The position numbers and the translations under genes were made by a program. Shown here piece after piece: positions 47,119-59,003 of a stretch of DNA of 64,000 nt; the first letter of the stretch is position 1; each line of letters begins with the position of its first letter. The stretch covers positions 930,001-994,000 of the forward strand of contig NZ_CP053828.1 of NCBI RefSeq assembly GCF_013372165.1, written 5' to 3'. The notes under the pieces are model-generated. The model saw only the letters and a program-made list of their open reading frames with translations. It had not been told where the DNA came from and searched no databases. This DNA comes from Campylobacter hyointestinalis subsp. lawsonii (GTDB lineage: Bacteria > Campylobacterota > Campylobacteria > Campylobacterales > Campylobacteraceae).

Positions 47119-47733
47119 CTAAAAAGATTTAAACGCGTCAAAAAGCATCCAAACTCCAAGTAGTAAAAACATAGTTGCACTGATCTTATTTATAATCTTA
47201 AAGTTTGAACTAAAAAACATCTTTACGCTTGAGCCAAAAGTAGCATAGATATTTGTAGCTACAAACTCTATACAAGCTATAACTATGATAAATGCCGCAA
47301 AAGTAGAGTTAAAAGGATTATGAATGTCCATAAATTTAGGTAGCAAACTTATCATAAATCCCCATATAAGAGGATCGCCAAAAGAGCTTACAAATCCTTG
47401 AAAAACTATAGCTTTTGTGCTTAAATTTCTAACATCTATCTTTATATCACTATCTATTTTAGTAGCCAAAAACATCTTATAAGCTATAAAAAATAGATAA
47501 AACGCACCAAAAATCCTAAGAATAGTAAAGAAAAATGGAAATTTAGTTATCAAAAATCCTATCCCAACTCCGCTTAAAAATACCATAGCAGCCAAACAAA
47601 AAGTAGATGATAAGATAAATAAAAACGCTCTTTTATAACCTGCGCTAAGCCCGATAGTAAGCGCCATAAGCATATTTAGCCCGGGGCTTAAAGCAGCCAA
47701 AAAGAAGCTTGTAATAAATAAAATCCAGTCCAT
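47119..47733 (-). CDS. LysE family amino-acid exporter, copy 2
   Basis: 204 residues, about six hydrophobic helices. MDWILFITSFFLAALSPGLN parallels MDWLLFITTFWAISLLPGLN of its neighbour, and VFQGFVSSFGDPLIWGFM carries the second motif. Either each works alone or they pair as a small two-subunit exporter; family members usually act alone. First gene of the minus-strand run that continues to leuD and beyond; divergent from the DUF4405 gene. Confidence 0.88.
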   Translation of the reverse strand: MDWILFITSFFLAALSPGLNMLMALTIGLSAGYKRAFLFILSSTFCLAAMVFLSGVGIGFLITKFPFFFTILRIFGAFYLFFIAYKMFLATKIDSDIKIDVRNLSTKAIVFQGFVSSFGDPLIWGFMISLLPKFMDIHNPFNSTFAAFIIVIACIEFVATNIYATFGSSVKMFFSSNFKIINKISATMFLLLGVWMLFDAFKSF

Positions 47734-47841
47734 AAAATCACCTTAATTTTTGCGTAGTATTGTATCAAAAACTTATATAAATTCACAACTTTTTAACACT
47801 ATTTTACAATAATTCCATCAAATTTATAAAAAAGGAAAAAG

Positions 47842-48318
47842 ATGAAAATTTCAAAACCAGTTGGGACAACATCCACGATAGTCACATTTGTAGTAGTAGG
47901 GATCACGGGAATTCTTATGTTTTTTGATATAGAATCTAGCGGTATAAAGGTTTTACACGAATATATAGGTATTGCAATGGTGATAGCATGTGTATTGCAT
48001 ATAATGGCAAATTTAACACCGTTTAAAAAGTACTTTGTAGGAAAAAAATTAGCTATAATGAGCGTTTTATTTGTAGCGTCCGTAGTTTTTATAGCCGTTA
48101 CACCAAATAATCCAAAACCGCCGTTTAAAGAGGTATATCAAAACTTCACAAATCTAAATTTAAGTACTGCAGAGAAAATTTTCGGCACGAATGAAAACTT
48201 ATTTAATGAATACCTAAATAAAAATGGACTTAAATTTGAAGATATAAGCATAAAAGAATTTGCAACTAAAAATAATATAAAAGAAAACGACTTAGTAAAA
48301 GCACTGCTAAGCAAATAA
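47842..48318 (+). CDS. DUF4405 membrane protein
   Basis: 158 residues. Three hydrophobic segments: about 8-28 (TSTIVTFVVVGITGILMFF), 36-56 (LHEYIGIAMVIACVLHIMAN) and 70-88. Histidines in LHEY and VLHIM are placed like haem ligands of small cytochrome b domains, which DUF4405 resembles. The tail (about 100-158) is soluble and ends in a helix-turn-helix-like repeat (ISIKEFATKNNIKENDLVKA). Redox role possible but unproven. Single gene; an AAAAGGAAAAA ribosome site precedes it. Confidence 0.8.
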   Translation: MKISKPVGTTSTIVTFVVVGITGILMFFDIESSGIKVLHEYIGIAMVIACVLHIMANLTPFKKYFVGKKLAIMSVLFVASVVFIAVTPNNPKPPFKEVYQNFTNLNLSTAEKIFGTNENLFNEYLNKNGLKFEDISIKEFATKNNIKENDLVKALLSK

Positions 48319-48321
48319 AAC

Positions 48322-48344
48322 AAAGCCACTTATCAAGGGGCTTT
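48322..48344. terminator. Hairpin between the DUF4405 gene and asparaginase
   Basis: AAAGCC (48322-48327) and GGCTTT (48339-48344) pair between convergent stops. Short stem; modest confidence. Confidence 0.5.
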
Positions 48345-48349
48345 ATGGC

Positions 48350-49384
<1,035 letters not shown>

Positions 49385-49477
49385 TTAAGACATGGATTTT
49401 TAATACATTAACAATCCAAAATCCAAAGCCTTGATTTTGTAAGTGTAATTATACAATTTAATAAAATTCAAGTCAAA

Positions 49478-50785
49478 TCATATAACGCTGTCATCTTCAA
49501 ATTCGTAGTAAGTTTTACCTATATTTTTAGTAGTTTTCGCACCTAGTTTTTTTAAATTTTCAAATCTTCCAAGCAGATTTCCTCTGCCTTCACTAAGAGT
49601 AGTTTGACACTCTCCAAAAGTTTTATTTAATGTATTTAGCTGATTTTGGATCTTCTCAAAACTATCTGTAAATATACTAAATTTATCATATATTTTTCCA
49701 GCTTCAGTGAGAATTCTCATAGCATTCTCATCGCTTTTTAAATTTCTCCAGCATATATAAACGGTTTTTAAAGCCATAAGCAAAGTAAGCGGAGTCGTTA
49801 TAAAAATGCCTCTTTCATAAGCATACTCATATATTGTGCTGTCTTGATTTAAAGCCGTGTAAAATATAGCATCATTTGGAACAAACATAAATATATATTC
49901 ATACGTTTTAGTGTCATAGTCTTGATACTCTTTTGAGCTAAGTAACTCAATGTGTTTTTTAACATCATTTGAAAGCGCCTTTGCAAACTGCGTTTTTTTG
50001 GCTTCATCGCTTTCGTTAAAATACGCATTATAATTCACCAAAGAGCATTTTGCGTCGATAATTGCTTTTTTACTATCACCAAAATCAACGACTACATCAA
50101 GATATTTTTGTGCTCCATTTTTATCTTTATAAGCGACTTGCTTAAAATAATTTTTATTTAGCTCTAGTCCGCTAGCACTAAGCACGCTATCAAGCTGTAT
50201 CTCACCCCAGTTGCCAAGAACTTTTTTATTGCCATTTAGCGCCTCGGCGAGATTTTTAGCTTGAGTCATTATATTTTTGGTTTCACTTTTGAGATTTTCA
50301 AAATTCGTTTTAAATACAGTGCTTGTATTTATGCTCTCTTTTTGGTATTTTTCTATCTCGTTTTTGAGCGGATTTATAAGATTTTCAAGGATCTTTTGTG
50401 AGTTTTCGCTAAGCGTTTTACTATTTAAATTTAAAAGATGTTGGCTCATCTCTTTGGTTTTTAGCTCAAAATACTCTCTCGTTTTTAAATCTAGCTCGTC
50501 TTGTCTTGCTTTTAATTCTAAATTTATATGAATTTGTTCATCAAATTTAGTTTTTAGTTTTTCTTTTTCTATCTCACTTTGTGTTTTTTGCTCATTTAGG
50601 TTTTGAATTTTGTTTTCCAAACTCAGCAGTTTAGCTCTATTTTCATCAAGTTTGATCTGTAAATTTAAAAATCTCTCATTTTGCAATTTAAGTTCAAATT
50701 TAAGCTTATTTGTATGAAAGAATTGATATAAAACCAAAACTAAAAGAGCAGAGATAACAGCAGATAAAAGTATATAAATTTCCAT
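49478..50785 (-). CDS. rmuC: DNA recombination protein RmuC
   Basis: N-terminal membrane anchor (about 3-22), a long coiled coil (about 28-150) and a PD-(D/E)XK nuclease-like RmuC domain. This carries KVLGNWGEIQLDSVLSASGL, DVVVDFGDSKKAIIDAKCSL, YEYIFMFVPNDAIFYTAL and ITTPLTLLMALKTVYICWR. Length 435. RmuC limits recombination at inverted repeats in E. coli; that role is family knowledge. Single gene; a 275-base gap follows on its 5' side, toward groEL. Confidence 0.92.
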   Translation of the reverse strand: MEIYILLSAVISALLVLVLYQFFHTNKLKFELKLQNERFLNLQIKLDENRAKLLSLENKIQNLNEQKTQSEIEKEKLKTKFDEQIHINLELKARQDELDLKTREYFELKTKEMSQHLLNLNSKTLSENSQKILENLINPLKNEIEKYQKESINTSTVFKTNFENLKSETKNIMTQAKNLAEALNGNKKVLGNWGEIQLDSVLSASGLELNKNYFKQVAYKDKNGAQKYLDVVVDFGDSKKAIIDAKCSLVNYNAYFNESDEAKKTQFAKALSNDVKKHIELLSSKEYQDYDTKTYEYIFMFVPNDAIFYTALNQDSTIYEYAYERGIFITTPLTLLMALKTVYICWRNLKSDENAMRILTEAGKIYDKFSIFTDSFEKIQNQLNTLNKTFGECQTTLSEGRGNLLGRFENLKKLGAKTTKNIGKTYYEFEDDSVI

Positions 50786-51031
50786 ATTTTTCCTATATTT
50801 TATTTTTAAGAAAATTATATCTTAGATTTTCTTAAAAACTTTGATTTGAGATATCAAAAGTGCTATAATCACAGCATTTACGATACCTTTTGTAAATATA
50901 CTTTGCATATTGATTTTTGCCATATACGTCAAAAATGGTAAATTTTCTATACAAAACTACAAAAAATCAGCTGGTTGGATTTATGCAAGTTTTAATTAAA
51001 TTTATTATTTTATATATTTTGTGTATGTAGA

Positions 51032-51053
51032 TGATCCCCAAAAAAGGGGATCA
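51032..51053 (-). terminator. Terminator of groESL
   Basis: TGATCCCC (51032-51039), six A, GGGGATCA (51046-51053): a perfect 8-bp stem just past the groEL stop. On the minus strand the loop is TTTTTT. The remaining 50786-51031 gap is AT-rich and empty. Confidence 0.8.
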
Positions 51054-51060
51054 AAGTGGC

Positions 51061-52972
<1,912 letters not shown>

Positions 52973-53012
52973 CTTTATTCCTTTCAGTATTTTTAGATTT
53001 TCTTTTTTAAAA

Positions 53013-53039
53013 TTAGCACTCTAACCTTTTGAGTGACGA
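53013..53039 (-). promoter_or_regulatory. CIRCE operator (HrcA site), right arm imperfect
   Basis: TTAGCACTC (53013-53021), nine bases, then GAGTGACGA (53031-53039). The left half matches the CIRCE consensus in all nine positions; the right half keeps GAGTG but has ACGA for CTAA. It lies directly after the groES promoter, covering the expected start point, which fits HrcA repression of heat-shock genes. Confidence 0.82.
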
Positions 53040-53040
53040 A

Positions 53041-53069
53041 AATATATCATAATTTAAGTTAAAAGTCAA
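53041..53069 (-). promoter_or_regulatory. Sigma-70 promoter of groESL
   Basis: On the minus strand TTGACT (53069-53064), 17 bases, then TATATT (53046-53041). The adjoining CIRCE starts one base after the -10 box. Near-consensus spacing and boxes. Confidence 0.7.
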
Positions 53070-53160
53070 GGGTTATAGTGAAAATTATCATAAAATTTTA
53101 GTCTATTACACTCAACTTTTGAAAAAAATCTTAAGTTACTATTTCTTAACTTAGATTTAG

Positions 53161-53166
53161 TATAAT
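53161..53166 (+). promoter_or_regulatory. -10 box of the AsmA-like gene
   Basis: Perfect TATAAT 33 bases before the ATG at 53200. Just upstream, TAAGTTA (53132-53138) and TAACTTA (53147-53153) form a 7-bp inverted repeat that may be an operator. Sequence evidence only. Confidence 0.5.
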
Positions 53167-53199
53167 TTAGCCTAATTTCTACAAAGATCAGGAGTTTTT

Positions 53200-55734
53200 A
53201 TGAAGATAGTCGGCTGGATTTTTGGTGTCACGATCTTATTGTTTTCATGTGTGTATGGCATACTTTTTACAAATTTCGGGAATTCTTTATTAAAGCCTTA
53301 TGTCCAAAATTTATTACAACAAAAGACAAATACTCATGTAGTTTTAAACAAATTTAAAGTCGGTCTTACCGCCATAGAAATAGGTGCAGATATAAATCAA
53401 GAACTAAATTTAAGCATATCTGGAGATTATAATTTATTTAAAAAAGACTTTAATCTAAAATACGTTTTAAGTGCAAATAGGTTGAAAAGTTTTGGGTTGA
53501 ATGTAAAAGAAGAGATGGAGCTAAAAGGTATTTTAAGCGGAAATTTAAATAATTTTATAGCAAATGGGGCTGGTAATGCATTTGGCTCAAATATCAAATT
53601 TAATACAAAAATCATAGATTTTAAACCATCTTTGATCAAACTAGATGCTAAAAATCTAAATGTAGAAGATATCTTAATAAGCATAAACCAAAAACCATAT
53701 CTAAACGGAAAACTAAATTTAATCGCTGATATTTCTGATACAAATGGCACTAGCTTGGGATTTGCTAAAGTAACATCTTCTAAATTATATACGAACAATG
53801 CTTTAGTAAAAGAAGATTTTAATATAACATTAGGCGATAATTTCTATCTAAATTTAAACTCGGATATAAAAGTACTAGACAAAATAGCAACGGCAAAAAC
53901 GGTTTTAAGCTCACCTATTGCCATAGCTGCGGCATTAAATTCTATTTACGATATAAATAAAAATGAGCTAAATAGCGACTTTAACCTAAACATTCCAAAT
54001 TTAAACAAACTAGAAAAAATCATAAATCACAAGCTTAGCGGAGAGATAACGCTCAAAGGCGATATAAAAATATCTGCTTCCAAACTTGAGTATTTTGATG
54101 CGCTCATAAAAGGTTTTGGGGGAAATATAAACGCAAAATTAAAAGACGATCAAATAACTGCCGAGCTAAAAGATATAAAGCTTGATGAAGTCCTAAAAGT
54201 AGCTATGTTACCAAATGTTGCAAATGGATTAATGCAAGGCGCAATAAACATAAAAGATATCAGCTCGCCTAGCCTAATTAGCGGTATAGCAAGCTTAAGA
54301 ATTTCAAAAGCAAAAATCCAAAAAGACTCTGTAAATAAACTCTTAAATATAGGCATTAACAAAGATATACCTTTTAATAGCGATATCAAAATAAGCGTAG
54401 ATAAAGGCTTATTAAATCTTGATTCTATTATAACTTCGCAGATTTTAAATTTAAATAAGTTAAATGGAAAATACAATCTGGCTCAAAAAAGTGGAGATTT
54501 TGATTTTATACTTGACATAAATGATCTTAGCAAGCTTACAAATCAAAATTTAAAAGGAACAATCTTACTAAATGGTGCTGCAAATATAAGATCAAACGCC
54601 TTAAAAATACTAAATTTAAATGGAAATTTACTTGGCGGAAAAATTGATATAGCACTAAATAATCAAAACTTAAAAGCAAATTTAAATAGTATTTCATTGA
54701 ACGATTTGTTTGTTATAGCAGGACAAAAGCCACTAGCAAATGGTATTTTAAATGCGGATCTAAATTTTGATAGCATAGATATCAAAAACTTAAACGCAAA
54801 AGGTATTTTAAATATAAAAAACGGAAGTTTAAACTCAAAAAATATTAGTCAAATTTTAAAGAAAAATATCCCTGAAGACGTCAAATTTGAATTAAACATA
54901 AAACCGACTATAACAAATTCTATTGTGTATTTTTCATCTAATCTAAACTCAAATTTGATGGATATAACTAAATTTAACGGCAGCTTTGACATAAACAAGA
55001 TGCTCTTAGATGCAGTTTATAACGCAAAAATAGATGACTTATCTAAACTAGAGTTTTTAAGCGGCAAAAAATTAATAGGAGCCACAAATTTAGACGGCAA
55101 AATAAAATATGATAAAAATCTCTACGCCACGCTAAAATCAAAACTGCTAAATAGTGAGCTAAGCTCTAAACTAGAAGATAATAAGCTAAATTTAAATATG
55201 AATAATTTTGATATAAGCGAGCTTTTAGCAATGCTTGATTATGAAAAATTCTATAGTGGAAAAGGAAACTTAAACGCTAACTATGACATAGAATCAGCAA
55301 AAGGAAATTTCAAAATAGACATACTAGAAGGAAGCCTTACAAAAAGCGGACTTACAGAAGCTATAAGCGTAGCTTTAGATAGAGATATAACAAAAGAAGT
55401 ATATAAAAATGGCTATATAAAAGGCGATATAAACAGAGATTTACTAACCTTAAAAGCAGAGATTAGCTCACCAAAATCAGACATAAACATAACAAAAGGA
55501 ACACTAAATTTGGCTAATTCAAAGATATTTATACCAGTTGATTTAAATATAGAAAAAACAGACCTTAGAGTAGAAGTCTCAGGAACAACGCAAAAACCAA
55601 GATATGCGTTTGATTCAAATTATATAAACCTAAAAATAGAAAAAACCTTAAACAAAGTATTTAAAACAGATGAAAACGCAACTAAACAAAACAACGCAAA
55701 AGAGCTGATAAAAGGACTAAAAAATCTTTTTTAA
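53200..55734 (+). CDS. AsmA-like envelope protein with four long tandem repeats
   Basis: 844 residues. One N-terminal transmembrane anchor (about 4-24) and then a periplasmic body of short alternating beta strands, rich in Asn, Leu, Lys and Ile. Four repeats of about 172 residues begin near 107 (LKGILSGNLN), 278 (LSGEITLKGD), 452 (LKGTILLNGA) and 625 (LIGATNLDGK). Each contains an xNG/SG turn about 55 residues later (PYLNGKLN, VANGLMQGA, PLANGILNA, FYSGKGNLN). The plan fits AsmA/YdbH/TamB-type bridge proteins that help move phospholipid between membranes, but the exact family is not recognised. GATCAGGAG precedes the ATG. The gene is convergent with the Nudix gene, 18-base overlap. Confidence 0.8.
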   Translation: MKIVGWIFGVTILLFSCVYGILFTNFGNSLLKPYVQNLLQQKTNTHVVLNKFKVGLTAIEIGADINQELNLSISGDYNLFKKDFNLKYVLSANRLKSFGLNVKEEMELKGILSGNLNNFIANGAGNAFGSNIKFNTKIIDFKPSLIKLDAKNLNVEDILISINQKPYLNGKLNLIADISDTNGTSLGFAKVTSSKLYTNNALVKEDFNITLGDNFYLNLNSDIKVLDKIATAKTVLSSPIAIAAALNSIYDINKNELNSDFNLNIPNLNKLEKIINHKLSGEITLKGDIKISASKLEYFDALIKGFGGNINAKLKDDQITAELKDIKLDEVLKVAMLPNVANGLMQGAINIKDISSPSLISGIASLRISKAKIQKDSVNKLLNIGINKDIPFNSDIKISVDKGLLNLDSIITSQILNLNKLNGKYNLAQKSGDFDFILDINDLSKLTNQNLKGTILLNGAANIRSNALKILNLNGNLLGGKIDIALNNQNLKANLNSISLNDLFVIAGQKPLANGILNADLNFDSIDIKNLNAKGILNIKNGSLNSKNISQILKKNIPEDVKFELNIKPTITNSIVYFSSNLNSNLMDITKFNGSFDINKMLLDAVYNAKIDDLSKLEFLSGKKLIGATNLDGKIKYDKNLYATLKSKLLNSELSSKLEDNKLNLNMNNFDISELLAMLDYEKFYSGKGNLNANYDIESAKGNFKIDILEGSLTKSGLTEAISVALDRDITKEVYKNGYIKGDINRDLLTLKAEISSPKSDINITKGTLNLANSKIFIPVDLNIEKTDLRVEVSGTTQKPRYAFDSNYINLKIEKTLNKVFKTDENATKQNNAKELIKGLKNLF

Positions 55735-56319
55735 CTCTTCAAAATGCCCCAAAAACCAAAGCACCGCAAACTGCAAATTTGGTGCTTTAACCTTACTTTC
55801 GTCATATATGAATTTGGTGATTTCTTCTCTTTTTATAAATTCTATTTCTATCCTCTCGTCATCGACTCCGCCACCTGCGGTTTTTTTCATACTTTCATCT
55901 ATAAAAGTACAAAATAGCGTTTGGCGATTTGCACCAAATCCAAGTGCAGTATAACTGCTAGTTATCTTTTTTACCTTACCAACCTCATATCCAGTCTCTT
56001 CAAGTATCTCTTCAAGTATGGTCTGTTCAGGACTTAAGCCCTTATCCATGATACCAGCACAAAGCTCGTAAGTCACTCCTAGCTCATCTGAATTTATAGA
56101 ATGCCTAGTTTGGTAATACCAAAGCGATGGACGAAACTGCTTGACAAGCAAAAATGCGTCGAACTCCTTGTGATACATTATGCAAGAAACACTATCGTGA
56201 GCCTCTACGCAGTCCCAGCGTTTGTTTTTCCCATCTTGAGTATATAAAATACTAAATGGTTTTACGAATTTTGATTTTTCAAGAGGAACGATCTCTAAAT
56301 TTTTTATAATAGTATCCAT
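55717..56319 (-). CDS. Nudix hydrolase, UDP-sugar/ADP-sugar pyrophosphatase type
   Basis: Hydrolyses a nucleoside-diphosphate sugar. The Nudix box reads GIMDKGLSPEQTILEEILEE then TGY: the catalytic EExGU half is kept, but the first Glu is Leu (GL) and the Arg is Glu. I recall a GL at that place in NUDT14-like UDP-glucose pyrophosphatases, so that specificity is plausible. Other features: LLVKQFRPSLWYYQTR (substrate-binding loop) and ELCAG before the box. Length 200. It overlaps mgtE at its start and converges on the AsmA-like gene. Confidence 0.85.
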   Translation of the reverse strand: MDTIIKNLEIVPLEKSKFVKPFSILYTQDGKNKRWDCVEAHDSVSCIMYHKEFDAFLLVKQFRPSLWYYQTRHSINSDELGVTYELCAGIMDKGLSPEQTILEEILEETGYEVGKVKKITSSYTALGFGANRQTLFCTFIDESMKKTAGGGVDDERIEIEFIKREEITKFIYDESKVKAPNLQFAVLWFLGHFEELKKIF

Positions 56320-57671
56320 TTTGCAAGTCCTAAAAAGCTAAAAAATCCAACCGCATCAGTTACTGTAGTCAGTAAAACAGAGCTTCCAACAGCTGGATCT
56401 ATGCTAAATTTTTTAAGTATCAAGGGTATGAGCGTCCCAAAAAATCCCGCACAAAATAAATTTATAACCATAGAAATAGCTATCACAACACCAAGTAAGC
56501 TAACGCCAAACCATATATAAGCTATGATCCCCATCAAAGTAGCAAAAATCAGCCCATTTATAAAAGCTATACTGACTTCTTTAAAGATTACGCGTTTTGC
56601 GTCGCTAAAATCTATCTCATGAGTAGCAAGCTTACGAACGGTAACAGCAAGTGCTTGAGTTCCGGTATTTCCACCCATACTAGCAACAATAGGCATAAGT
56701 ATAGCAAGAGCTACGTAAGCTTCTATAGTCTTATCAAAAAACCCTATGATAGAAGCGCTGATAAGTGCGGTGATTAAATTTATAAAAAGCCACACTGCTC
56801 TAGCACGCCCTGCTTTAAAAAGCGTATCTTCTTCTTCTGCTTCATCATTGACACCGGCTAAGTTATATATCTGCTCAGTAGCGCTCTCTTCTAAGAAGTC
56901 GTGTATATCATCAGTAGTGATACGTCCTAATAAAACTCCAGCTTTATTTACGACTGCTATGGCACTTAAGTCAAAATCTTTTACCATAGTTGCAACTTCG
57001 CTTATATCATCTGTATCTGTTGCGGCGTGAGGTTTGTATTTTTCTACTCCGCCATCTTTTACTATATTTTCTAAATTTAGATCAAAATCATATACTATTA
57101 AATCTTCAAGCGGTATAGCGTAGCAAAGAATTCCATTTTTATCTACTACAAAAAGCTGAAATATATTTTCGATTTCTCCTAGTTTTTTCATAACTCTAAA
57201 ACGAGATATAACCGAACTTAGTTTTTCATCTAATTTAGCTGAGAAAAGCTCAGTTTGCATATATGCACCGGCTTCATTTTCTGCGTAATTTATAAGCTTG
57301 CTGATCTCTTTTTGACTATCTAGTTCAAGAGAACGAAAAAGCTCTTTTGCCTTATCTTCGTCTATATCTTCGATATACTGAAGCAAGTCAGTCGCGTCAT
57401 CACTCTCAAGCTCTTCGATAGCTTTTGCTATTTTATCATTTGGGACATTTTCTATCAAGTCTTTTAGCATGTGATCAGGCATCTCTATAGCCACTTCACC
57501 AAGACTTTGAGAATCTAGTTTTTCTAGATAGTTTGCATACTCATTCTCATCATGTCTTTTTAAGACCTTAAGGTGTTCAGCAAGATCAGCAGGACTTAAA
57601 TCATTTAGTCCGGTGCCATCTTCAAAATGCTTTTCTAACTGTTCTTTTATCTCGTCTAATTCTTTAGTCAT
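56304..57671 (-). CDS. mgtE: Magnesium transporter MgtE
   Basis: Mg2+-gated channel. Order: N domain of helical repeats (about 1-125), two CBS domains (about 135-255, with GRITTDDIHDFLEE), then five transmembrane helices. PIVASMGGNTGTQALAVTVR is the MgtE pore signature and GSSVLLTTVTDAVGFFSFL the last helix pair. Length 455, full. It ends inside the Nudix start region (16-base overlap) and begins eight bases after the M23 peptidase gene. A second magnesium system beside the short CorA of this window. Confidence 0.96.
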   Translation of the reverse strand: MTKELDEIKEQLEKHFEDGTGLNDLSPADLAEHLKVLKRHDENEYANYLEKLDSQSLGEVAIEMPDHMLKDLIENVPNDKIAKAIEELESDDATDLLQYIEDIDEDKAKELFRSLELDSQKEISKLINYAENEAGAYMQTELFSAKLDEKLSSVISRFRVMKKLGEIENIFQLFVVDKNGILCYAIPLEDLIVYDFDLNLENIVKDGGVEKYKPHAATDTDDISEVATMVKDFDLSAIAVVNKAGVLLGRITTDDIHDFLEESATEQIYNLAGVNDEAEEEDTLFKAGRARAVWLFINLITALISASIIGFFDKTIEAYVALAILMPIVASMGGNTGTQALAVTVRKLATHEIDFSDAKRVIFKEVSIAFINGLIFATLMGIIAYIWFGVSLLGVVIAISMVINLFCAGFFGTLIPLILKKFSIDPAVGSSVLLTTVTDAVGFFSFLGLAKWILL

Positions 57672-57679
57672 TTGATACC

Positions 57680-58846
57680 TTAAAATGCGATTACGTTTTC
57701 AAAATCCTCTTCTTTAGGAGCATTTACGTGACCATTAGAACTAGAAATAAATTCATTATTAAATTTTTCCACCAAAGCATTGAACTCAATCTTTTGTTTG
57801 CCACTTAAAATACTTTTTGCTATTTTGACTATAGACTCGGGATTTATAGCTTGATTATTTTTATATAAACCAAAATGCAAATGCGGTCCAGTACTCATTC
57901 CAGTATTTCCTACATAGGCTATGAGTTGTCCTTTTTTAACATTTTTACCATTTCTCATACCTGTAGCAAAGCCGTTTAAATGAGCGTATAATGTCATATA
58001 ATTATCAGTATGACGTATCGTCAAAACCTTACCATATCCGCCTTTGTTTCCGACAAAACTCACTACGCCATCGCCAGCAGCATATATCTTTGTCCCTTTT
58101 GGAGCAGCATAATCCATACCTAAATGCGCTCTATATCTTTTCAAGATAGGATGCCACCTTTTTGGGTTAAATCTTGAACTTATCCTAGCATTTAAAACCG
58201 GCTTTACTAAGAAGAAATTTTCTAGCTCTTTTCCGGTTTTATCGTAAAATCTATCATCGTATTGATAAACATACTTAGCTTTTCCGCGAATTTCCACCAT
58301 AGAAGCTTTGATGTTTGGCATACCAAAAACACGCCCAAGTCTTCTTTTTTGAGAATAAATAATAACTAGCCTATCGCCTTTTCTAAGCCCTTTAAAATCG
58401 ACACTTCCTTTAAACGCATTCATAAATGAACTTGCTAAGGCGACATTTCCAGTGCTAGATATGATATCTTGATACGGAGATCTGTTTATATCTATGCTTA
58501 AGACAAGATCTTCTGTGGAGTATATGATAGGCAAAAACTCCAAAACAAATTTTCCCAAATGATCTTTATATATATGTATTTGAAGCTCTTCACTAATAGG
58601 AATCAAAACTTGAGTTATGTTATCAAACTCATCTCTTAAGATCTGAAATCTAGTTCCGCTCATTATCTCACTGGCTAGTTCTTGATCTTCTTTTTCTAAG
58701 TTATAATATAAAGCTAAAGGAATTTTATTGTTTTCCAAAAACATCAAAAAACTCTCGCCATTTGGCCATATTAGTTCTTCAACGCTTGGTTTTATAGCAT
58801 ATAAATTTATCACGCAAAATAAAAATAAAATAATCTTTCTAAGCAT
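57680..58846 (-). CDS. M23 peptidoglycan peptidase, Csd3/Pgp3-like
   Basis: Zinc metallopeptidase that trims or opens cell-wall peptides. Signal peptide at 1-17. Then a Csd3-type N-terminal inhibitory part (PSVEELIWPNGESFLMFLEN) and a middle domain (FMNAFKGSVDFKGLRKGDRL). The LytM domain (about 245-345) has HLGMDYAAPKGTKIYAAGDG (zinc His and Asp), TLYAHLNGF, and GPHLHFGLY (zinc and catalytic His). In H. pylori and C. jejuni such enzymes set helical cell shape; the role here is inferred. Divergent from the next gene. Confidence 0.88.
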   Translation of the reverse strand: MLRKIILFLFCVINLYAIKPSVEELIWPNGESFLMFLENNKIPLALYYNLEKEDQELASEIMSGTRFQILRDEFDNITQVLIPISEELQIHIYKDHLGKFVLEFLPIIYSTEDLVLSIDINRSPYQDIISSTGNVALASSFMNAFKGSVDFKGLRKGDRLVIIYSQKRRLGRVFGMPNIKASMVEIRGKAKYVYQYDDRFYDKTGKELENFFLVKPVLNARISSRFNPKRWHPILKRYRAHLGMDYAAPKGTKIYAAGDGVVSFVGNKGGYGKVLTIRHTDNYMTLYAHLNGFATGMRNGKNVKKGQLIAYVGNTGMSTGPHLHFGLYKNNQAINPESIVKIAKSILSGKQKIEFNALVEKFNNEFISSSNGHVNAPKEEDFENVIAF

Positions 58847-58969
58847 AAACTACCTCTGTAAAAAAAATCTCATTATTTTAACTTAAACTTACTTACATAA
58901 TACTTTTTGCTATCTCTAAAAATCTCATATTAAGGTAAATCACTTTGCGAAAATTAAAATAAATTTAGA

Positions 58970-58975
58970 TATAAT
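58970..58975 (+). promoter_or_regulatory. -10 box before the plasminogen-binding-domain gene
   Basis: TATAAT, 29 bases upstream of the TTG at 59004, in the 157-base divergent gap. Confidence 0.5.
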
Positions 58976-59003
58976 GATGAAAATTTACACACAGGAGAAA
59001 TGA

